A DNA stretch of 64,000 bases from an uncultured Acetatifactor sp. (GCA_910580225.1 CAJTXE010000010.1:19710-83709); one strand, 5' to 3'; counted from the first letter of the stretch, positions 1-9,534 are shown. The notes: generated by a model from the letters alone, not told the origin. A program made the numbers and translations.

Positions 1-65
1 CAACGCATTCTTTTTTCCAGGATGCAGGGTTATCTCCGGACTTCCTGAAAAGAGGATCAATAACT

Positions 66-734
66 ATGAATTCATTCGACATCATCGGCCCCATCATGGT
101 AGGCCCATCCAGCTCCCACACCGCAGGAGCAGCGAAAATCGGAAACATCTCAAGAAAGCTCCTGGGCACCCCGGTACAAAATGCAGATATCTATTTCCAC
201 GGCTCTTTTCTTGCCACCGGCAAAGGACATGGAACAGACAGGGCATTGATCGCAGGTCTCCTGGGATTTCCCGTGGATGACTCCAGAATTGCGGACAGTT
301 TTCAATATGCCGAAGATGCCGGTATGCAATACCGCATGTCCGGAATCGATTTGGGAGAAGTCCATCCCAATTCGGTAAAACTTATCTTAACCGGGACAGA
401 CGGCAGAAAAATGGAGATTGTTGCCGCCTCCGTAGGCGGCGGTGCCATCCGGGTTACCGAAATCGACGGGCTGCCCGCCAATTTCTCCGGAGACTATCCT
501 ACTCTGGTAGTCAGCAACGTAGATCAGCCAGGACATGTAACCGAAATTACATCTATGCTGAGCCATAAGTCCATCAATATTGCCACCATGCAGCTGTACC
601 GCTCCTCCAAGGGCGGAAATGCCGTCATTGTGCTGGAGTGTGACCAGGAGGTACCCGAGACGGCCATACGCTGGCTGGCCCATCTGGAAGGCATATTAAA
701 AGTAACTTATCTGGGCCTGGCGGAAACTCCGTAA
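66..734 (+). CDS. sdaAB: L-serine dehydratase, iron-sulfur dependent, beta subunit
   Basis: Beta chain of the two-subunit [4Fe-4S] L-serine ammonia-lyase, which converts serine to pyruvate and ammonia in the cytosol. The 222-residue protein starts with the family hallmark GPSSSHTAGA (residues 13-22) and ends in an ACT domain (about 148-222), which in this family is thought to sense serine. The start follows a GAGG-containing site. sdaAA follows 32 bases downstream in the same direction, so the two form an operon. The promoter lies left of the window or in the first 65 bases, where I see no clear one. Confidence 0.95.
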   Translation: MNSFDIIGPIMVGPSSSHTAGAAKIGNISRKLLGTPVQNADIYFHGSFLATGKGHGTDRALIAGLLGFPVDDSRIADSFQYAEDAGMQYRMSGIDLGEVHPNSVKLILTGTDGRKMEIVAASVGGGAIRVTEIDGLPANFSGDYPTLVVSNVDQPGHVTEITSMLSHKSINIATMQLYRSSKGGNAVIVLECDQEVPETAIRWLAHLEGILKVTYLGLAETP

Positions 735-766
735 GCGCCTGAAAAATATCCAAATGGAGGAATCAT

Positions 767-1636
767 ATGTACCAATCGTTTCAGGAAATCATCGAAATAG
801 AAAAAAATACCGGCAAAAGCTTCTGGGAAATCGTCCGGGAGAACGACTGCAAAGAGATGGAGATCACACCGGAGGAGGCATTCCGGCGAATGCAGAATAT
901 GTATGAGGCAATGGAAAACGCAGATATCTCCTATGACCCCACTCTCTCCTCCGCCAGCGGCCTGGTGGGAAAGGACGGAGGAAAACTTGCCTCCGCCCGT
1001 GAGGAAGGCACGCTTCTGTGCGGCTCCTTCCTGGGCCTGGTTATGGAAAAAGCCATCAAAATGGGTGAATCCAACGCCTGCATGAAACGTATTGTAGCGG
1101 CTCCCACAGCCGGCTCCTGCGGTGTACTGCCTGCAGTCTTCCTCTCTCTGGAAGAAGAAAAACACTATCCCCGGGATGAAATGATAAAAGCACTTTATGT
1201 CTGTGCAGGTATCGGCGGCATCATCGCACAGCGGGCTTCCGTGTCCGGCGCTGCAGGAGGATGTCAGGCCGAGATCGGCGCTGCCTCTGCCATGGCTGCC
1301 GGAGGCGTGGCCTATTTATTGGGCGGAGACGGAGAAACAATTGCCCACGCGGCTGCCATGGCCATGAAGAATCTTCTGGGGCTTGCCTGCGATCCAGTGG
1401 CAGGCCTGGTTGAGGTCCCCTGTGTAAAACGCAATGTCATCGGCGCCGTCAATGCCCTGACCTCCGCTGACCTGGCCAATGCCGGAATCCGCAGCAGGAT
1501 TCCGCCGGATGAGGTGTTCGACGCCATGCGGAACGTAGGACGGATGCTGCCGGAAGATCTGAAGGAAACCGGCAAGGGCGGTCTCGCCGCAACCCCCACC
1601 GGCATCGCCTTCCGGGATAATTTGAAAACTTTCTGA
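767..1636 (+). CDS. sdaAA: L-serine dehydratase, iron-sulfur dependent, alpha subunit
   Basis: Catalytic chain of L-serine dehydratase (289 residues, normal for the separate Firmicute alpha subunit). Cysteines expected to hold or support the iron-sulfur cluster are visible in AGSCGV, AGGCQAE, LACDP and VPCVKRN. The glycine/alanine-rich stretches typical of the SDH_alpha domain run from about 105 to 230. An AATGGAGGAA ribosome site precedes the ATG. It is second in the sdaAB-sdaAA operon, which ends at the hairpin starting at 1656. Assignment is by motif and partner gene. Confidence 0.95.
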   Translation: MYQSFQEIIEIEKNTGKSFWEIVRENDCKEMEITPEEAFRRMQNMYEAMENADISYDPTLSSASGLVGKDGGKLASAREEGTLLCGSFLGLVMEKAIKMGESNACMKRIVAAPTAGSCGVLPAVFLSLEEEKHYPRDEMIKALYVCAGIGGIIAQRASVSGAAGGCQAEIGAASAMAAGGVAYLLGGDGETIAHAAAMAMKNLLGLACDPVAGLVEVPCVKRNVIGAVNALTSADLANAGIRSRIPPDEVFDAMRNVGRMLPEDLKETGKGGLAATPTGIAFRDNLKTF

Positions 1637-1655
1637 TTGCCTGAAGGAGTTCAAA

Positions 1656-1723
1656 GGACTGTGCCATTTTAAATCCGGAATACTGAATGGATTCCGGATG
1701 AATTGGCACAGTCCCTGTTTTTT
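1656..1723 (+). terminator. Rho-independent terminator of sdaAB-sdaAA
   Basis: Outer arms GGACTGTGCCA (1656-1666) and TGGCACAGTCC (1704-1714) are perfectly complementary. Inner arms ATCCGGAA (1673-1680) and TTCCGGAT (1692-1699) extend the hairpin. A T-run follows at 1718-1723, just after the sdaAA stop codon. Confidence 0.9.
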
Positions 1724-1811
1724 CTCACTGACAGAGCGGCTTCCTCTCTCCGCCGGACCTTCCCCGACACCCGCCGACTCTGCCGCTCTCATTCACTTCC
1801 TCCCGCAGACT

Positions 1812-3128
1812 CTACTCTGGTATAAAATTCTGGTACAATGCCACCTGATCGGCAATACAGTTCCCACTGCTGGTAGAATTTGCCGTAACGCAGAGATACT
1901 CTCTGCCGTTATTCCCAACGGCCAGACTGGCGGCACAGCTGCCGGACTGATCCACGAAACCGGTTTTACCGCAAAGCACTTCTCCATGGGTATCCTTATC
2001 TTCGATCCTGCGCAGAAACCAGTTGGAGATCACCAGTCCTTCCGGATGCTCTTCCGTAGCCGTAGTAACATAAGTGCGGGCTGACAAAATCTCCCTGCAA
2101 AATGCATTGTCTGCCGCCGCTTTCAGTATCACAGCCATGTCATAAGCTGTGGTATAGTGTGCTTCATCATACAGCCCCACACAATTGGTAAAGTGAGTGT
2201 TTTCCGCCAATCCAAGTTCTGCCACCTTCTCATTCATCAGCTCTACAAAAGCTTCCTGAGAACCTGCCACATAATTGGCAAGCGCCAGGGAAGAGTCGGC
2301 CCCTGAAGGCAGAATGGTTCCATAAAGCAAATCCTTTACCGGTACGACTTCATCCAGTTCATATCCGGTAACGCTGCATTCGTTTACAAAACAGTAGTCA
2401 GTAATCTCTATGGTAATCTGTACTGTAGCCTCCAGATCCTCCTCTGTCAGGTGCTCTGCTGCTACAAGCAGAGTCAGGATCTTGGTCATGGACGCCGGAT
2501 TCATACGTTCATGGGCCCCTTTCTGCGCCAGTACGATACCGTCTTCCACATCAATCAGCACACCATACTGACTGATAATCGTCTCATCAAACCCCATCGT
2601 ATTTTCGCTGTCATGGGCCTCAAAAAAGGGAGTTTTTCCTGCCAGTACAGCAGAAGTCAAATCACCTTCACCGCCGGCTATCTCCGCCGGCCCGCTTATG
2701 GGAATTGTCTCTGTCCCTTCGGAGAAAACAGGGGAGTCCATTCGGTTGCCCTTTCGCCCCCTTGATACCGCAATGCTGCCTTCTCCGCTCTCTGCCCCAA
2801 AATCTGATACTGTTCCGGAATTGCCTTTATCCTGTCTTCCGGCCTCTCCCGGATCACCTGTATTCCCTCCTGCCCCATGCGGCTCATCCGATACGATATC
2901 CTGTATTGTTACGCCCTGTGGTCCGTCCAACCCGCCTTCCTGATTCTCTCCGTTCCCTCCTTTGGGTGAAAACACTGCCGGGCCGAGCCAAATACCAACC
3001 GCCGCCAGTACCGCCAGAGAGACCGCCGGTATCCCCCATGTCTGCAGCAATTCTGCTTTCCGCTTCTCCTTCTTCATTTCTTCGATCCGTTTTTTCCGAC
3101 GAATCTGACGTTCTTCTTCCGTCTCCAT
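1812..3128 (-). CDS. Membrane-anchored D-alanyl-D-alanine carboxypeptidase (peptidase S11)
   Basis: Low-molecular-weight penicillin-binding protein that would trim the terminal D-Ala of peptidoglycan stem peptides outside the membrane. The 438-residue chain begins with a charged cytoplasmic Lys/Arg/Glu segment, then one membrane helix (about 33-53). A long Gly/Ser/Glu-rich linker to about residue 165 follows, then the catalytic domain. Active-site motifs are SMTK (nucleophile serine), SGAD at the place of the usual SxN, and KTG in CGKTGF. The SGA in place of SGN is a variation worth noting. It appears to be a single gene; the 3129-3349 gap upstream holds only its promoter region. Confidence 0.85.
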   Translation of the reverse strand: METEEERQIRRKKRIEEMKKEKRKAELLQTWGIPAVSLAVLAAVGIWLGPAVFSPKGGNGENQEGGLDGPQGVTIQDIVSDEPHGAGGNTGDPGEAGRQDKGNSGTVSDFGAESGEGSIAVSRGRKGNRMDSPVFSEGTETIPISGPAEIAGGEGDLTSAVLAGKTPFFEAHDSENTMGFDETIISQYGVLIDVEDGIVLAQKGAHERMNPASMTKILTLLVAAEHLTEEDLEATVQITIEITDYCFVNECSVTGYELDEVVPVKDLLYGTILPSGADSSLALANYVAGSQEAFVELMNEKVAELGLAENTHFTNCVGLYDEAHYTTAYDMAVILKAAADNAFCREILSARTYVTTATEEHPEGLVISNWFLRRIEDKDTHGEVLCGKTGFVDQSGSCAASLAVGNNGREYLCVTANSTSSGNCIADQVALYQNFIPE

Positions 3129-3349
3129 CTATGTTATCATTTCCCTTCTTGTCCAATTCTGCAAAAAAATGCCTGCTAATTTGTGTCTGATTTCTTCCAT
3201 CCAATTCTGCTGTCCCAGGCAGCAAACGATAGACCTTTACATAGTATACTGATACTTAGCCCTCTTTATTCACTGATAAATTCTCTGTACTGCAGCCCTG
3301 GGATGTCTGCAGAAGCAAGAATCTGCATGTTCCCAATTCGACGGGACAT

Positions 3350-4021
3350 TCAGCCCATTCCGCCCATGGTCTCAAAACCAACTGCCCTCTTCTCAAACTG
3401 CTCATAGAAATCCGCTTCCGTCTCATAAATCTCCATATAAAAAATCTGCAGCATCGCCAGATTCAGCTGTTTCGCCTGCTCACTGTCCTCCTGTCCTGCC
3501 ACAATTTCCTCCATGCGGTTCAGCAGTCCATGCCATCTGCACAGAAAGTCATGATTTCTGTTCTGGTCCGGCGTGTCAATCCATTTCGCCACCTTCACTT
3601 TGGAGCGGTTGGGAGCCGGACATTCCCTGATCTGCAGAAAATACCGGAAATCATTGTCTTCATAATACCGTCCAAGGGGAAACAGTCTGCAGATACCCGG
3701 ACGGACATTATGTATGCTGCATCGTCCCTCTTTGTTCAGAAAAACGCATCTTTCCGCTCTGCCCGCCATCTTCAGATTGGGCAGAATCACTCCGTCCACC
3801 ACATTCAGCTCTGCCGCTCCCTCTGACAGCAGCTGAGGCAGTCCCTTTCCAATCCCCTGCTGCAGGCGATATACATCCCAGGGATCCAGTATCACCGAGT
3901 TGCCCATCCCCGTACAGCACTTGAAACACCCCCTGCAGCCATGACAATCGGCCTTTACCATATCATTGCTCCTGTAGAGCCGTCCGTCAGAAATCTCCGC
4001 AAGCGAAACATTTCGTTTCAT
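3350..4021 (-). CDS. YkgJ-type cysteine-cluster (putative zinc/iron) protein
   Basis: A 223-residue protein with the cysteine array of the YkgJ/Fe-S oxidoreductase-like family: CHGCRGCFKCC near residue 25, RCSIHNVRPGICRLFPLG near 110, and later single cysteines. Family members bind a metal or a cluster; the reaction is not known. I chose ATG at 4021 because GAGGTGGGAG lies just upstream; longer reading frames to 4279 run through the terminator of the neighbouring operon. It is not obviously part of an operon. Confidence 0.75.
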   Translation of the reverse strand: MKRNVSLAEISDGRLYRSNDMVKADCHGCRGCFKCCTGMGNSVILDPWDVYRLQQGIGKGLPQLLSEGAAELNVVDGVILPNLKMAGRAERCVFLNKEGRCSIHNVRPGICRLFPLGRYYEDNDFRYFLQIRECPAPNRSKVKVAKWIDTPDQNRNHDFLCRWHGLLNRMEEIVAGQEDSEQAKQLNLAMLQIFYMEIYETEADFYEQFEKRAVGFETMGGMG

Positions 4022-4189
4022 TTTACTCCCACCTCTGTCCTGTTTTCCGGCACCCCGCTGTTTTGTTCCTCCGGAAAAGATACTCATTGAATCTGCCTGT
4101 ATCCTGCAGCAAATCATTCTCCGGCAAGAAACCTCTACCATTGTACAAGAAACCTCTCCAAATGACAACAAACAAGATGTATCAATTTT

Positions 4190-4246
4190 GTAAAAATAAA
4201 AACTCCCACAAATCTCACAAATTATTTTGTTTGATCCATGGGAGTT
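4190..4246 (-). terminator. Terminator of the butyrate/etf operon
   Basis: On the minus strand, arms at 4246-4239 and 4208-4201 (AACTCCCA / TGGGAGTT) flank an AT-rich loop, and a U-rich tract follows (complement of 4190-4200). It lies about 80 bases after etfA. The rest of the 4022-4328 gap shows no gene. Confidence 0.8.
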
Positions 4247-4328
4247 CTCCCCAACAGATTTTGTATATTCATACCTCATCTGCTGCTCATATTCTATAAA
4301 CCATCTATTTTTATTCGTTCAATCGTAT

Positions 4329-5375
4329 TCAGTTCTTGGCAGCCATCTCTGCGCGAAGCTTCTCTGTCAGAGCAGGAACAATCTTGTTCAGATCACCAAC
4401 CAGACCAAAGTCAGCCACATCAAAAATAGGAGCCGTATCATCCTTGTTGATAGCGATGATAATATCGGATTCTTCCATACCTGCCAGATGCTGAATGGCA
4501 CCGGAAATACCAATGGCAAAATAGACATTGGGCCGAACGGTTTTACCGGTCTGTCCCACCTGCAGATCCTTTGGCTTCCAGCCTGCATCCACTACCGCAC
4601 GGGAACAGCTTACGGTACCGCCGATAACCTCCGCCAGCTCCTCCAGCATCTTGAAGTTTTCAGCATTGCCCATTCCGCGGCCGCCGGATACCAGGATCTT
4701 TGCATCCATAATGTCAACGGTCTCGGACACTGCCTTAACCACTTCCAAAATCTCCACATAATTCTGGTTGGGAGTAAATCCGGGATTAAACTCAATCACA
4801 TTGGCCTTCACCCCTGCCTGTCTCTCCTTCTTCTGCATAACGCCGGGACGAACAGTAGCCATCTGGGGGCGGAAATCAGGGCAGGCAATGGTAGCGATGG
4901 TATTGCCGCCGAAAGCCGGACGAGTCATCAGCAGCTGATTGTGCTTCTGCTCCTTGCCGGGAACAGGATTCAGCGGGAAATCGCCGATATCCAGCTGAGT
5001 ACAGTCTGCCGTCAGACCTGTATGAATCCTTGCTGAGACACGAGGTCCCAGGTCACGTCCGATAGCAGTAGCGCCTACCAGAAAGATCTCCGGCTTGTAC
5101 TCGTTGATCACGGATGCCAGTGCATGAGCATACGGCTCGGTCCTGTATTCCTTCAGTTCCGGATCATCCACTACGATAACCTTGTCTGCACCATACTCGG
5201 CAAGTTCGTCAGCCAGTCCCTTTACATCACTTCCTACCAATACAGCAGTCACCTCGGTGCCAAGATCCGCTGCCAGATCCTTGCCCTTGCCGATCAATTC
5301 AAAAGCAATGCTGTTGACGATATTGTCCACCTGCTGCGCGAAGACATATACGCCCTTATATTCTTCTAAATTCAT
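4329..5375 (-). CDS. etfA: Electron transfer flavoprotein alpha subunit
   Basis: FAD-carrying alpha subunit of the electron transfer flavoprotein that works with butyryl-CoA dehydrogenase. In clostridia this complex bifurcates electrons from NADH to crotonyl-CoA and ferredoxin. The 348 residues show the N-terminal ETF domain (about 5-190) and the C-terminal FAD domain with SGGRGMGNAENF (about 229), VGQTGKTVRPNVYFAIGISGAIQHLAGM and IIAINKD. It is last in the thl-crt-hbd-bcd-etfB-etfA cluster. A 106-base spacer with an inverted repeat separates it from etfB. Confidence 0.95.
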   Translation of the reverse strand: MNLEEYKGVYVFAQQVDNIVNSIAFELIGKGKDLAADLGTEVTAVLVGSDVKGLADELAEYGADKVIVVDDPELKEYRTEPYAHALASVINEYKPEIFLVGATAIGRDLGPRVSARIHTGLTADCTQLDIGDFPLNPVPGKEQKHNQLLMTRPAFGGNTIATIACPDFRPQMATVRPGVMQKKERQAGVKANVIEFNPGFTPNQNYVEILEVVKAVSETVDIMDAKILVSGGRGMGNAENFKMLEELAEVIGGTVSCSRAVVDAGWKPKDLQVGQTGKTVRPNVYFAIGISGAIQHLAGMEESDIIIAINKDDTAPIFDVADFGLVGDLNKIVPALTEKLRAEMAAKN

Positions 5376-5418
5376 TGTTTTTCCTCCTAATTAAAGTCGC
5401 TGCGCGACGGCACTAAAG

Positions 5419-5452
5419 GATGAAGTCTCTCCTGCGCCTTCGATACTTCATC
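5419..5452 (-). other. Inverted repeat in the etfB-etfA spacer
   Basis: GATGAAGT (5419-5426) and ACTTCATC (5445-5452) are perfectly complementary in the untranslated gap between etfB and etfA. No T-run follows on the minus strand, so it looks like an RNA hairpin for processing or stability, not a terminator. Confidence 0.45.
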
Positions 5453-5481
5453 TTCCGACGCTGCTGATTTTCTATCCATGA

Positions 5482-6264
5482 TTAAATCACATGCTTCACT
5501 TTCAGCTTGTCAACAATGTAGTCAACGGCTTCTGCAGGGTCCAGGGTAACCTTCTCGCCGGCACCCTTCCTTACCTTATCGGAAGCTTTTGCAATCTGGG
5601 TAGGTGAACCCTTCAGACCCAGGTTGGAATCTTCCACATCCTTCAGATCTGCTCTGCCCCATACGGTGATCTCTGCCTTGCAGGCGTCGAAGATTCCGCC
5701 GGGAGTCATATATCTGGGCTCATTGAGCTCTGCCAGCGCAGTGATCAGGCAGGGCATCTTTGCTTTCAGCACATGATACCTGTCGTCATACTGGCGCTCT
5801 ACGATAACGCTGTCGCCCTCGATCTTTAAATTCTGTGCATAGGAAATGACCGGAATATTCAAATGCTCGGAAATCTGGGGGCCTACCTGTGCAGTATCGC
5901 CGTCGATTGCCTGACGTCCGGTAATGATCAGATCATACTCCATATTGCGCAGCGCGCCTGCCAGTGTCTGAGAAGTGGCCCAGGTATCTGCACCGCCCAG
6001 CACTCTGTCCGTTACCAGAACGCCCTTATCTGCGCCCATGGCCATTGCCTCCCGAAGCACATCCTCTGCCTTGGGAAGACCCATGGTCAGAACCGTTACT
6101 TCCGCACCGTACTGATCCTTCAGGCGAAGTGCCGCCTCCAGGCCTGCCTTGTCGTCAGGGTTCATAATGGTCATCATCGCAGCTCTGTCCAGCGTACCGT
6201 CGGGATTGAACTTTACGCCGCCCTTGGTATCGGGAACCTGCTTAATACAAACAACAACTTTCAT
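5482..6264 (-). CDS. etfB: Electron transfer flavoprotein beta subunit
   Basis: Beta subunit of the flavoprotein partner of butyryl-CoA dehydrogenase; in bifurcating complexes it holds the second flavin. The 260 residues begin MKVVVCIKQVPDT, the usual EtfB start. The family's signature region (AGALRNMEYDLIITGRQAIDGDTAQVGP, shown in part: GRQAIDGDTAQVGP) sits at about 115-130. Length is normal. It lies between bcd and etfA in the butyrate cluster and must act with both. Confidence 0.95.
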   Translation of the reverse strand: MKVVVCIKQVPDTKGGVKFNPDGTLDRAAMMTIMNPDDKAGLEAALRLKDQYGAEVTVLTMGLPKAEDVLREAMAMGADKGVLVTDRVLGGADTWATSQTLAGALRNMEYDLIITGRQAIDGDTAQVGPQISEHLNIPVISYAQNLKIEGDSVIVERQYDDRYHVLKAKMPCLITALAELNEPRYMTPGGIFDACKAEITVWGRADLKDVEDSNLGLKGSPTQIAKASDKVRKGAGEKVTLDPAEAVDYIVDKLKVKHVI

Positions 6265-6372
6265 TGTATTTTCACTCCTTATTTTCTATTTTCATGTGAA
6301 TTCATTGCTTTTTACAATTTCATGCTGCCGAAGGCTCTACTGGAAAAACACCGCCTGACAATTGTTCTGCCA

Positions 6373-6387
6373 GAGAAAACTTTTCTC
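6373..6387 (-). other. Short palindrome in the bcd-etfB spacer
   Basis: GAGAAAACTTTTCTC is a 15-base near-perfect palindrome in the 149-base spacer between bcd and etfB. It may be an RNA hairpin or a regulator site; the sequence alone does not decide. Confidence 0.3.
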
Positions 6388-6413
6388 CTCCGGAACATGA
6401 ATCGTCAGCAATA

Positions 6414-7565
6414 CTACTTCAACAATGCAGCACTGATAACCATGCGCTGTACTTCGCTGGTGCCCTCATAAATCTCGGTAATCTTGGCATCGCGCATCAT
6501 GCGCTCCACATCGTACTCTCTTGTGTAGCCGTAGCCGCCATGAAGCTGAACTGCCTTAGTGGTCACTTCCATGGCAACTTCTGCCGCGTAAAGTTTTGCC
6601 TGCGCAGCCTCGAAACCGTAATCCTTCTGAGTCGCCTTAGCCATGGCAGCCTTGTAAACCAGAAGCTGTGCAGCCTGTATCTTGGTAGCCATGTCTGCCA
6701 GCTGGAACTGGGTATTCTGCAGCGCTGCGATTGGCTTGCCGAACTGCTTTCTCTCCTTGGTATATGCAATGGTTCTCTCCAGAGCACCCTCTGCAATGCC
6801 AAGAGCCTGTGCAGCGATACCGATACGTCCGCCGTCCAGAGTATGCATGGCAATCTTGAAGCCCTGTCCCAGTTTGCCCAGCATATTCTCCTTGGGAACG
6901 CGGCAGTCCGTGAAGATCAGCTCGTATGTAGAAGATCCGCGGATACCCATCTTCTTCTCCTTGGTTCCGAAGGTAAATCCGGGAGTTCCCTTTTCCACAA
7001 TAAAGGAGGTGATCTCTTTGATCTTTCTGCCTCTCTTCTCAATCACGCCGGTCACTGCAAAAATGACATATACGTCAGCTTCCTTACCGTTGGTAATGAA
7101 GATTTTGGAGCCATTGATGATGTAGTCGTCTCCATCTGCCACAGCCTTGGTCTGCTGTCCCTGAGCATCCGTACCGGCGCCGGGCTCCGTGAGACCGAAA
7201 GCTCCCAGTTTCTCACCCTTTGCAAGCGGTACCAGATATTTCTGCTTCTGCTCTTCCGTACCAAAGGTCATAATCGGGTCACAGCACAGGGAAGTATGCG
7301 CGGATACGATAACACCTGTGGTACCGCAGACCTTGGAAAGCTCTTCCACACACATGGCGTAAGTCAGAGGATCACAGCCCTGTCCGCCGTACTCCTTGGG
7401 AACCGGAATGCCCAGGAAGCCGTTCTTTGCCATCTTCTCCACTGTTCCTCTGGGGAATTCCTCTGTCTCATCCACCTCCTGTGCCAGAGGCTTTACTTCG
7501 TTTTCGGCAAACTCCCTGAACAGGGTGCGTGCCATTTCATGTTCTTTTCGTAACATAAAATCCAT
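6414..7565 (-). CDS. bcd: Butyryl-CoA dehydrogenase (short-chain acyl-CoA dehydrogenase)
   Basis: FAD enzyme that reduces crotonyl-CoA to butyryl-CoA with electrons from EtfAB. The 383-residue protein has the family's GAFGLTEPGAGTDAQ (about 125-139), ITNGKEAD, and near the C-terminus QLHGGYGYTREYDVERMMRD (366-region) with EIYEGTSEVQRMVIS, which contains the catalytic glutamate of short-chain acyl-CoA dehydrogenases. I place the start at 7565 because GGAGGA lies eight bases upstream; an ATG nine bases earlier abuts that site. It sits between hbd and etfB. Confidence 0.95.
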   Translation of the reverse strand: MDFMLRKEHEMARTLFREFAENEVKPLAQEVDETEEFPRGTVEKMAKNGFLGIPVPKEYGGQGCDPLTYAMCVEELSKVCGTTGVIVSAHTSLCCDPIMTFGTEEQKQKYLVPLAKGEKLGAFGLTEPGAGTDAQGQQTKAVADGDDYIINGSKIFITNGKEADVYVIFAVTGVIEKRGRKIKEITSFIVEKGTPGFTFGTKEKKMGIRGSSTYELIFTDCRVPKENMLGKLGQGFKIAMHTLDGGRIGIAAQALGIAEGALERTIAYTKERKQFGKPIAALQNTQFQLADMATKIQAAQLLVYKAAMAKATQKDYGFEAAQAKLYAAEVAMEVTTKAVQLHGGYGYTREYDVERMMRDAKITEIYEGTSEVQRMVISAALLK

Positions 7566-7688
7566 GATTACCATTCCTCCATCTATCTTTGTCTAAGTCC
7601 GGCAGACAGACCATTCCTGTCTGCTGCTGCTTTATTCTTTTCTCTGTCCTGCCGAAAAGCCCCTGGAAAGATACTTTCTGACAACAAC

Positions 7689-7740
7689 AAAAAAATCACA
7701 ACACACGGAACCACCGCACTTTTTCATACAGTGATTCCGT
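7689..7740 (-). terminator. Possible terminator or attenuator between hbd and bcd
   Basis: On the minus strand ACGGAATCAC (7740-7731) pairs with GTGGTTCCGT (7714-7705) with one G-U pair, and a seven-base U-tract follows after a nine-base gap (complement of 7689-7695). It could end an hbd transcript or lower the expression of bcd-etfBA. Confidence 0.55.
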
Positions 7741-7850
7741 ATTTTCTGAACCTAACTGCCGCAGTCACATCCTACCTGGCAGTCACACCCGAAATAACGC
7801 TTGAAAACGCCAGGTTTCCGCAGGGCTTTGGCCAAGCTCTCTGACTACAT

Positions 7851-8693
7851 TCATTTCTTACTGTAGTCATAGAATCCCACACCTGTCTTCTTGCCCAGTT
7901 TGCCCGCGCGAACCATCTTGCGAAGAAGGGGATGAGGACGATACTTGGGATCGCCGGTCTCATTCTGCAGCACTTCCATAATGGCAAGTACAATATCCAG
8001 GCCAACCAGATCTCCCAGAGCCAGAGGCCCCATGGGATGGGATGCACCCAGTTTCATTGCGGTATCGATATCTTCCACACTGGCAATGCCCTCTGCGTAA
8101 ATGCCGATGGCTTCATTGATCATGGGGATCAGGATCCTGTTTACCACGAATCCGGGAGCTTCTTTTACTTCCACGGGAGTCTTTCCGATCTCTGTGGAAA
8201 TGGTCTTGATTTTCTCCACCAGTTCTGCCGGGGTATTGGCGCCTGCAATGACTTCAACCAGCTTCATTCTGTCAGCAGGATTGAAGAAATGCATGCCGAT
8301 CATGGGTCTGTCAAGTCCTGCACCAATCTCGGTGATGGACAGGGATGATGTATTGGTGGCAAAAATACATTCGGGCTTCACGATCTCCTGCAGCTCCTTG
8401 AAGGTGGTCTTCTTGATCTGCATGTTCTCGGGAGCAACCTCGATCACCAGGTCACAATCTGTGCAGATATCCTTCAAGCCTGTAGCGATCTTGGCGGAAA
8501 TGGCGTCTGCTTTCTCCTGAGTGATCTTCTCCTTGCTTACCAGGAAGTTCAGATTCTTCAGAATCCTGGCCTTGCCGCCATCGGCAAACTCCTGCTTAAT
8601 GTCGCATAAACATACCTCATAACCATCAGTCATGGCAAATGCCTGTGCGATTCCGGCTCCCATGGTGCCTGCACCGATAATACCTACTTTCAT
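7851..8693 (-). CDS. hbd: 3-hydroxybutyryl-CoA dehydrogenase
   Basis: Reduces acetoacetyl-CoA to (S)-3-hydroxybutyryl-CoA with NAD(P)H in the butyrate pathway. The 280 residues show the dinucleotide-binding start MKVGIIGAGTMGAGIAQAFA, the catalytic-region motifs FATNTSSLSI and GMHFFNPADRMKLVEVI, and the C-terminal helical domain with GFVVNRILIPMINEA and LGDLVGLD. Length is typical. It starts 55 bases after crt with a GGAGGAAC ribosome site. Confidence 0.96.
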   Translation of the reverse strand: MKVGIIGAGTMGAGIAQAFAMTDGYEVCLCDIKQEFADGGKARILKNLNFLVSKEKITQEKADAISAKIATGLKDICTDCDLVIEVAPENMQIKKTTFKELQEIVKPECIFATNTSSLSITEIGAGLDRPMIGMHFFNPADRMKLVEVIAGANTPAELVEKIKTISTEIGKTPVEVKEAPGFVVNRILIPMINEAIGIYAEGIASVEDIDTAMKLGASHPMGPLALGDLVGLDIVLAIMEVLQNETGDPKYRPHPLLRKMVRAGKLGKKTGVGFYDYSKK

Positions 8694-8748
8694 TGAAAGT
8701 TCCTCCTTATTCTGTTTTCTTATTCTATGACATCCTGTTGCCTGTCAA

Positions 8749-9534
8749 TTACGCGTTCTTAAAGGGCTCCTTTACTTTCTCCTTGTTCTTGTCAAGGAAA
8801 AACGCCATACCATACTTCTGGTCCTCTGTCTCAAAGCAGTCGCCGAACAGTTTCTCCTCAACGACAATAGCCTCATCCATATTGACATCCAGACCGTCAT
8901 TGATGGCCTTTTTGCAGTTGCGCACTGCAATGGGTGCGTTCTTTGCAATACCTGCAGCCATCTTCTCCGCAGCGGGAAGCAGTTCCTCCTGAGGATAGAC
9001 CGCATTCACCAGGCCAATCCGGTAAGCCTCGTCAGCCTTGATATTGCGTGCGGTGTAGATCATTTGCTTGGCCATACCTGCGCCTACCAGGCGGGCCAGT
9101 CTCTGGGTGCCGCCGAAACCGGGTGTGATTCCCAGGCCCACCTCCGGCTGTCCGAATACAGCGTTTTCGGAACAGATTCTAATATCACAGCTCATGGAAA
9201 TCTCACAGCCGCCGCCCAGTGCAAAGCCGTTCACCGCGGCGATCACAGGGATGGGGAAAGTTTCCAGCTTACGGAATACGTCGTTGCCCTTCTTGCCGAA
9301 AGCCTCTCCCTCGGCCTTGGTCAGGGTGCTCATCTCTCCGATGTCCGCTCCGGCCACAAAAGATTTCTGTCCTGCACCGGTAAGAATCAGACAGCGCACC
9401 GTGTTCAGATCTACTGCGTCCAGAGTCTGATCCAGCTCCTCCAGTACGGTGGAATTCAGGGCATTCAGGGCCTTCTCACGGTTGATGGTGACAATGGCAT
9501 ATGCCCCCTTCTGTTCATACAATACAAATTCCAT
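8749..9534 (-). CDS. crt: Crotonase (3-hydroxybutyryl-CoA dehydratase)
   Basis: Enoyl-CoA hydratase family enzyme that dehydrates 3-hydroxybutyryl-CoA to crotonyl-CoA. The 261 residues carry the CoA/oxyanion-hole segments SFVAGADIGEM and NGFALGGGCEISMSCD (about 98-113) and the catalytic glutamates in GCE and QPEVGLGITPGFGGTQRL. I use the ATG at 9534 (MEFVLYEQKG), preceded by AGGAG; the frame stays open 23 codons upstream but without a ribosome site. Its place between thl and hbd fits the pathway order. Confidence 0.95.
   Translation of the reverse strand: MEFVLYEQKGAYAIVTINREKALNALNSTVLEELDQTLDAVDLNTVRCLILTGAGQKSFVAGADIGEMSTLTKAEGEAFGKKGNDVFRKLETFPIPVIAAVNGFALGGGCEISMSCDIRICSENAVFGQPEVGLGITPGFGGTQRLARLVGAGMAKQMIYTARNIKADEAYRIGLVNAVYPQEELLPAAEKMAAGIAKNAPIAVRNCKKAINDGLDVNMDEAIVVEEKLFGDCFETEDQKYGMAFFLDKNKEKVKEPFKNA

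Noticed and set aside
4227..5036. A 269-codon plus-strand frame over etfA
   Set aside because: Antisense to etfA and running through its terminator; no ribosome site and no domain.
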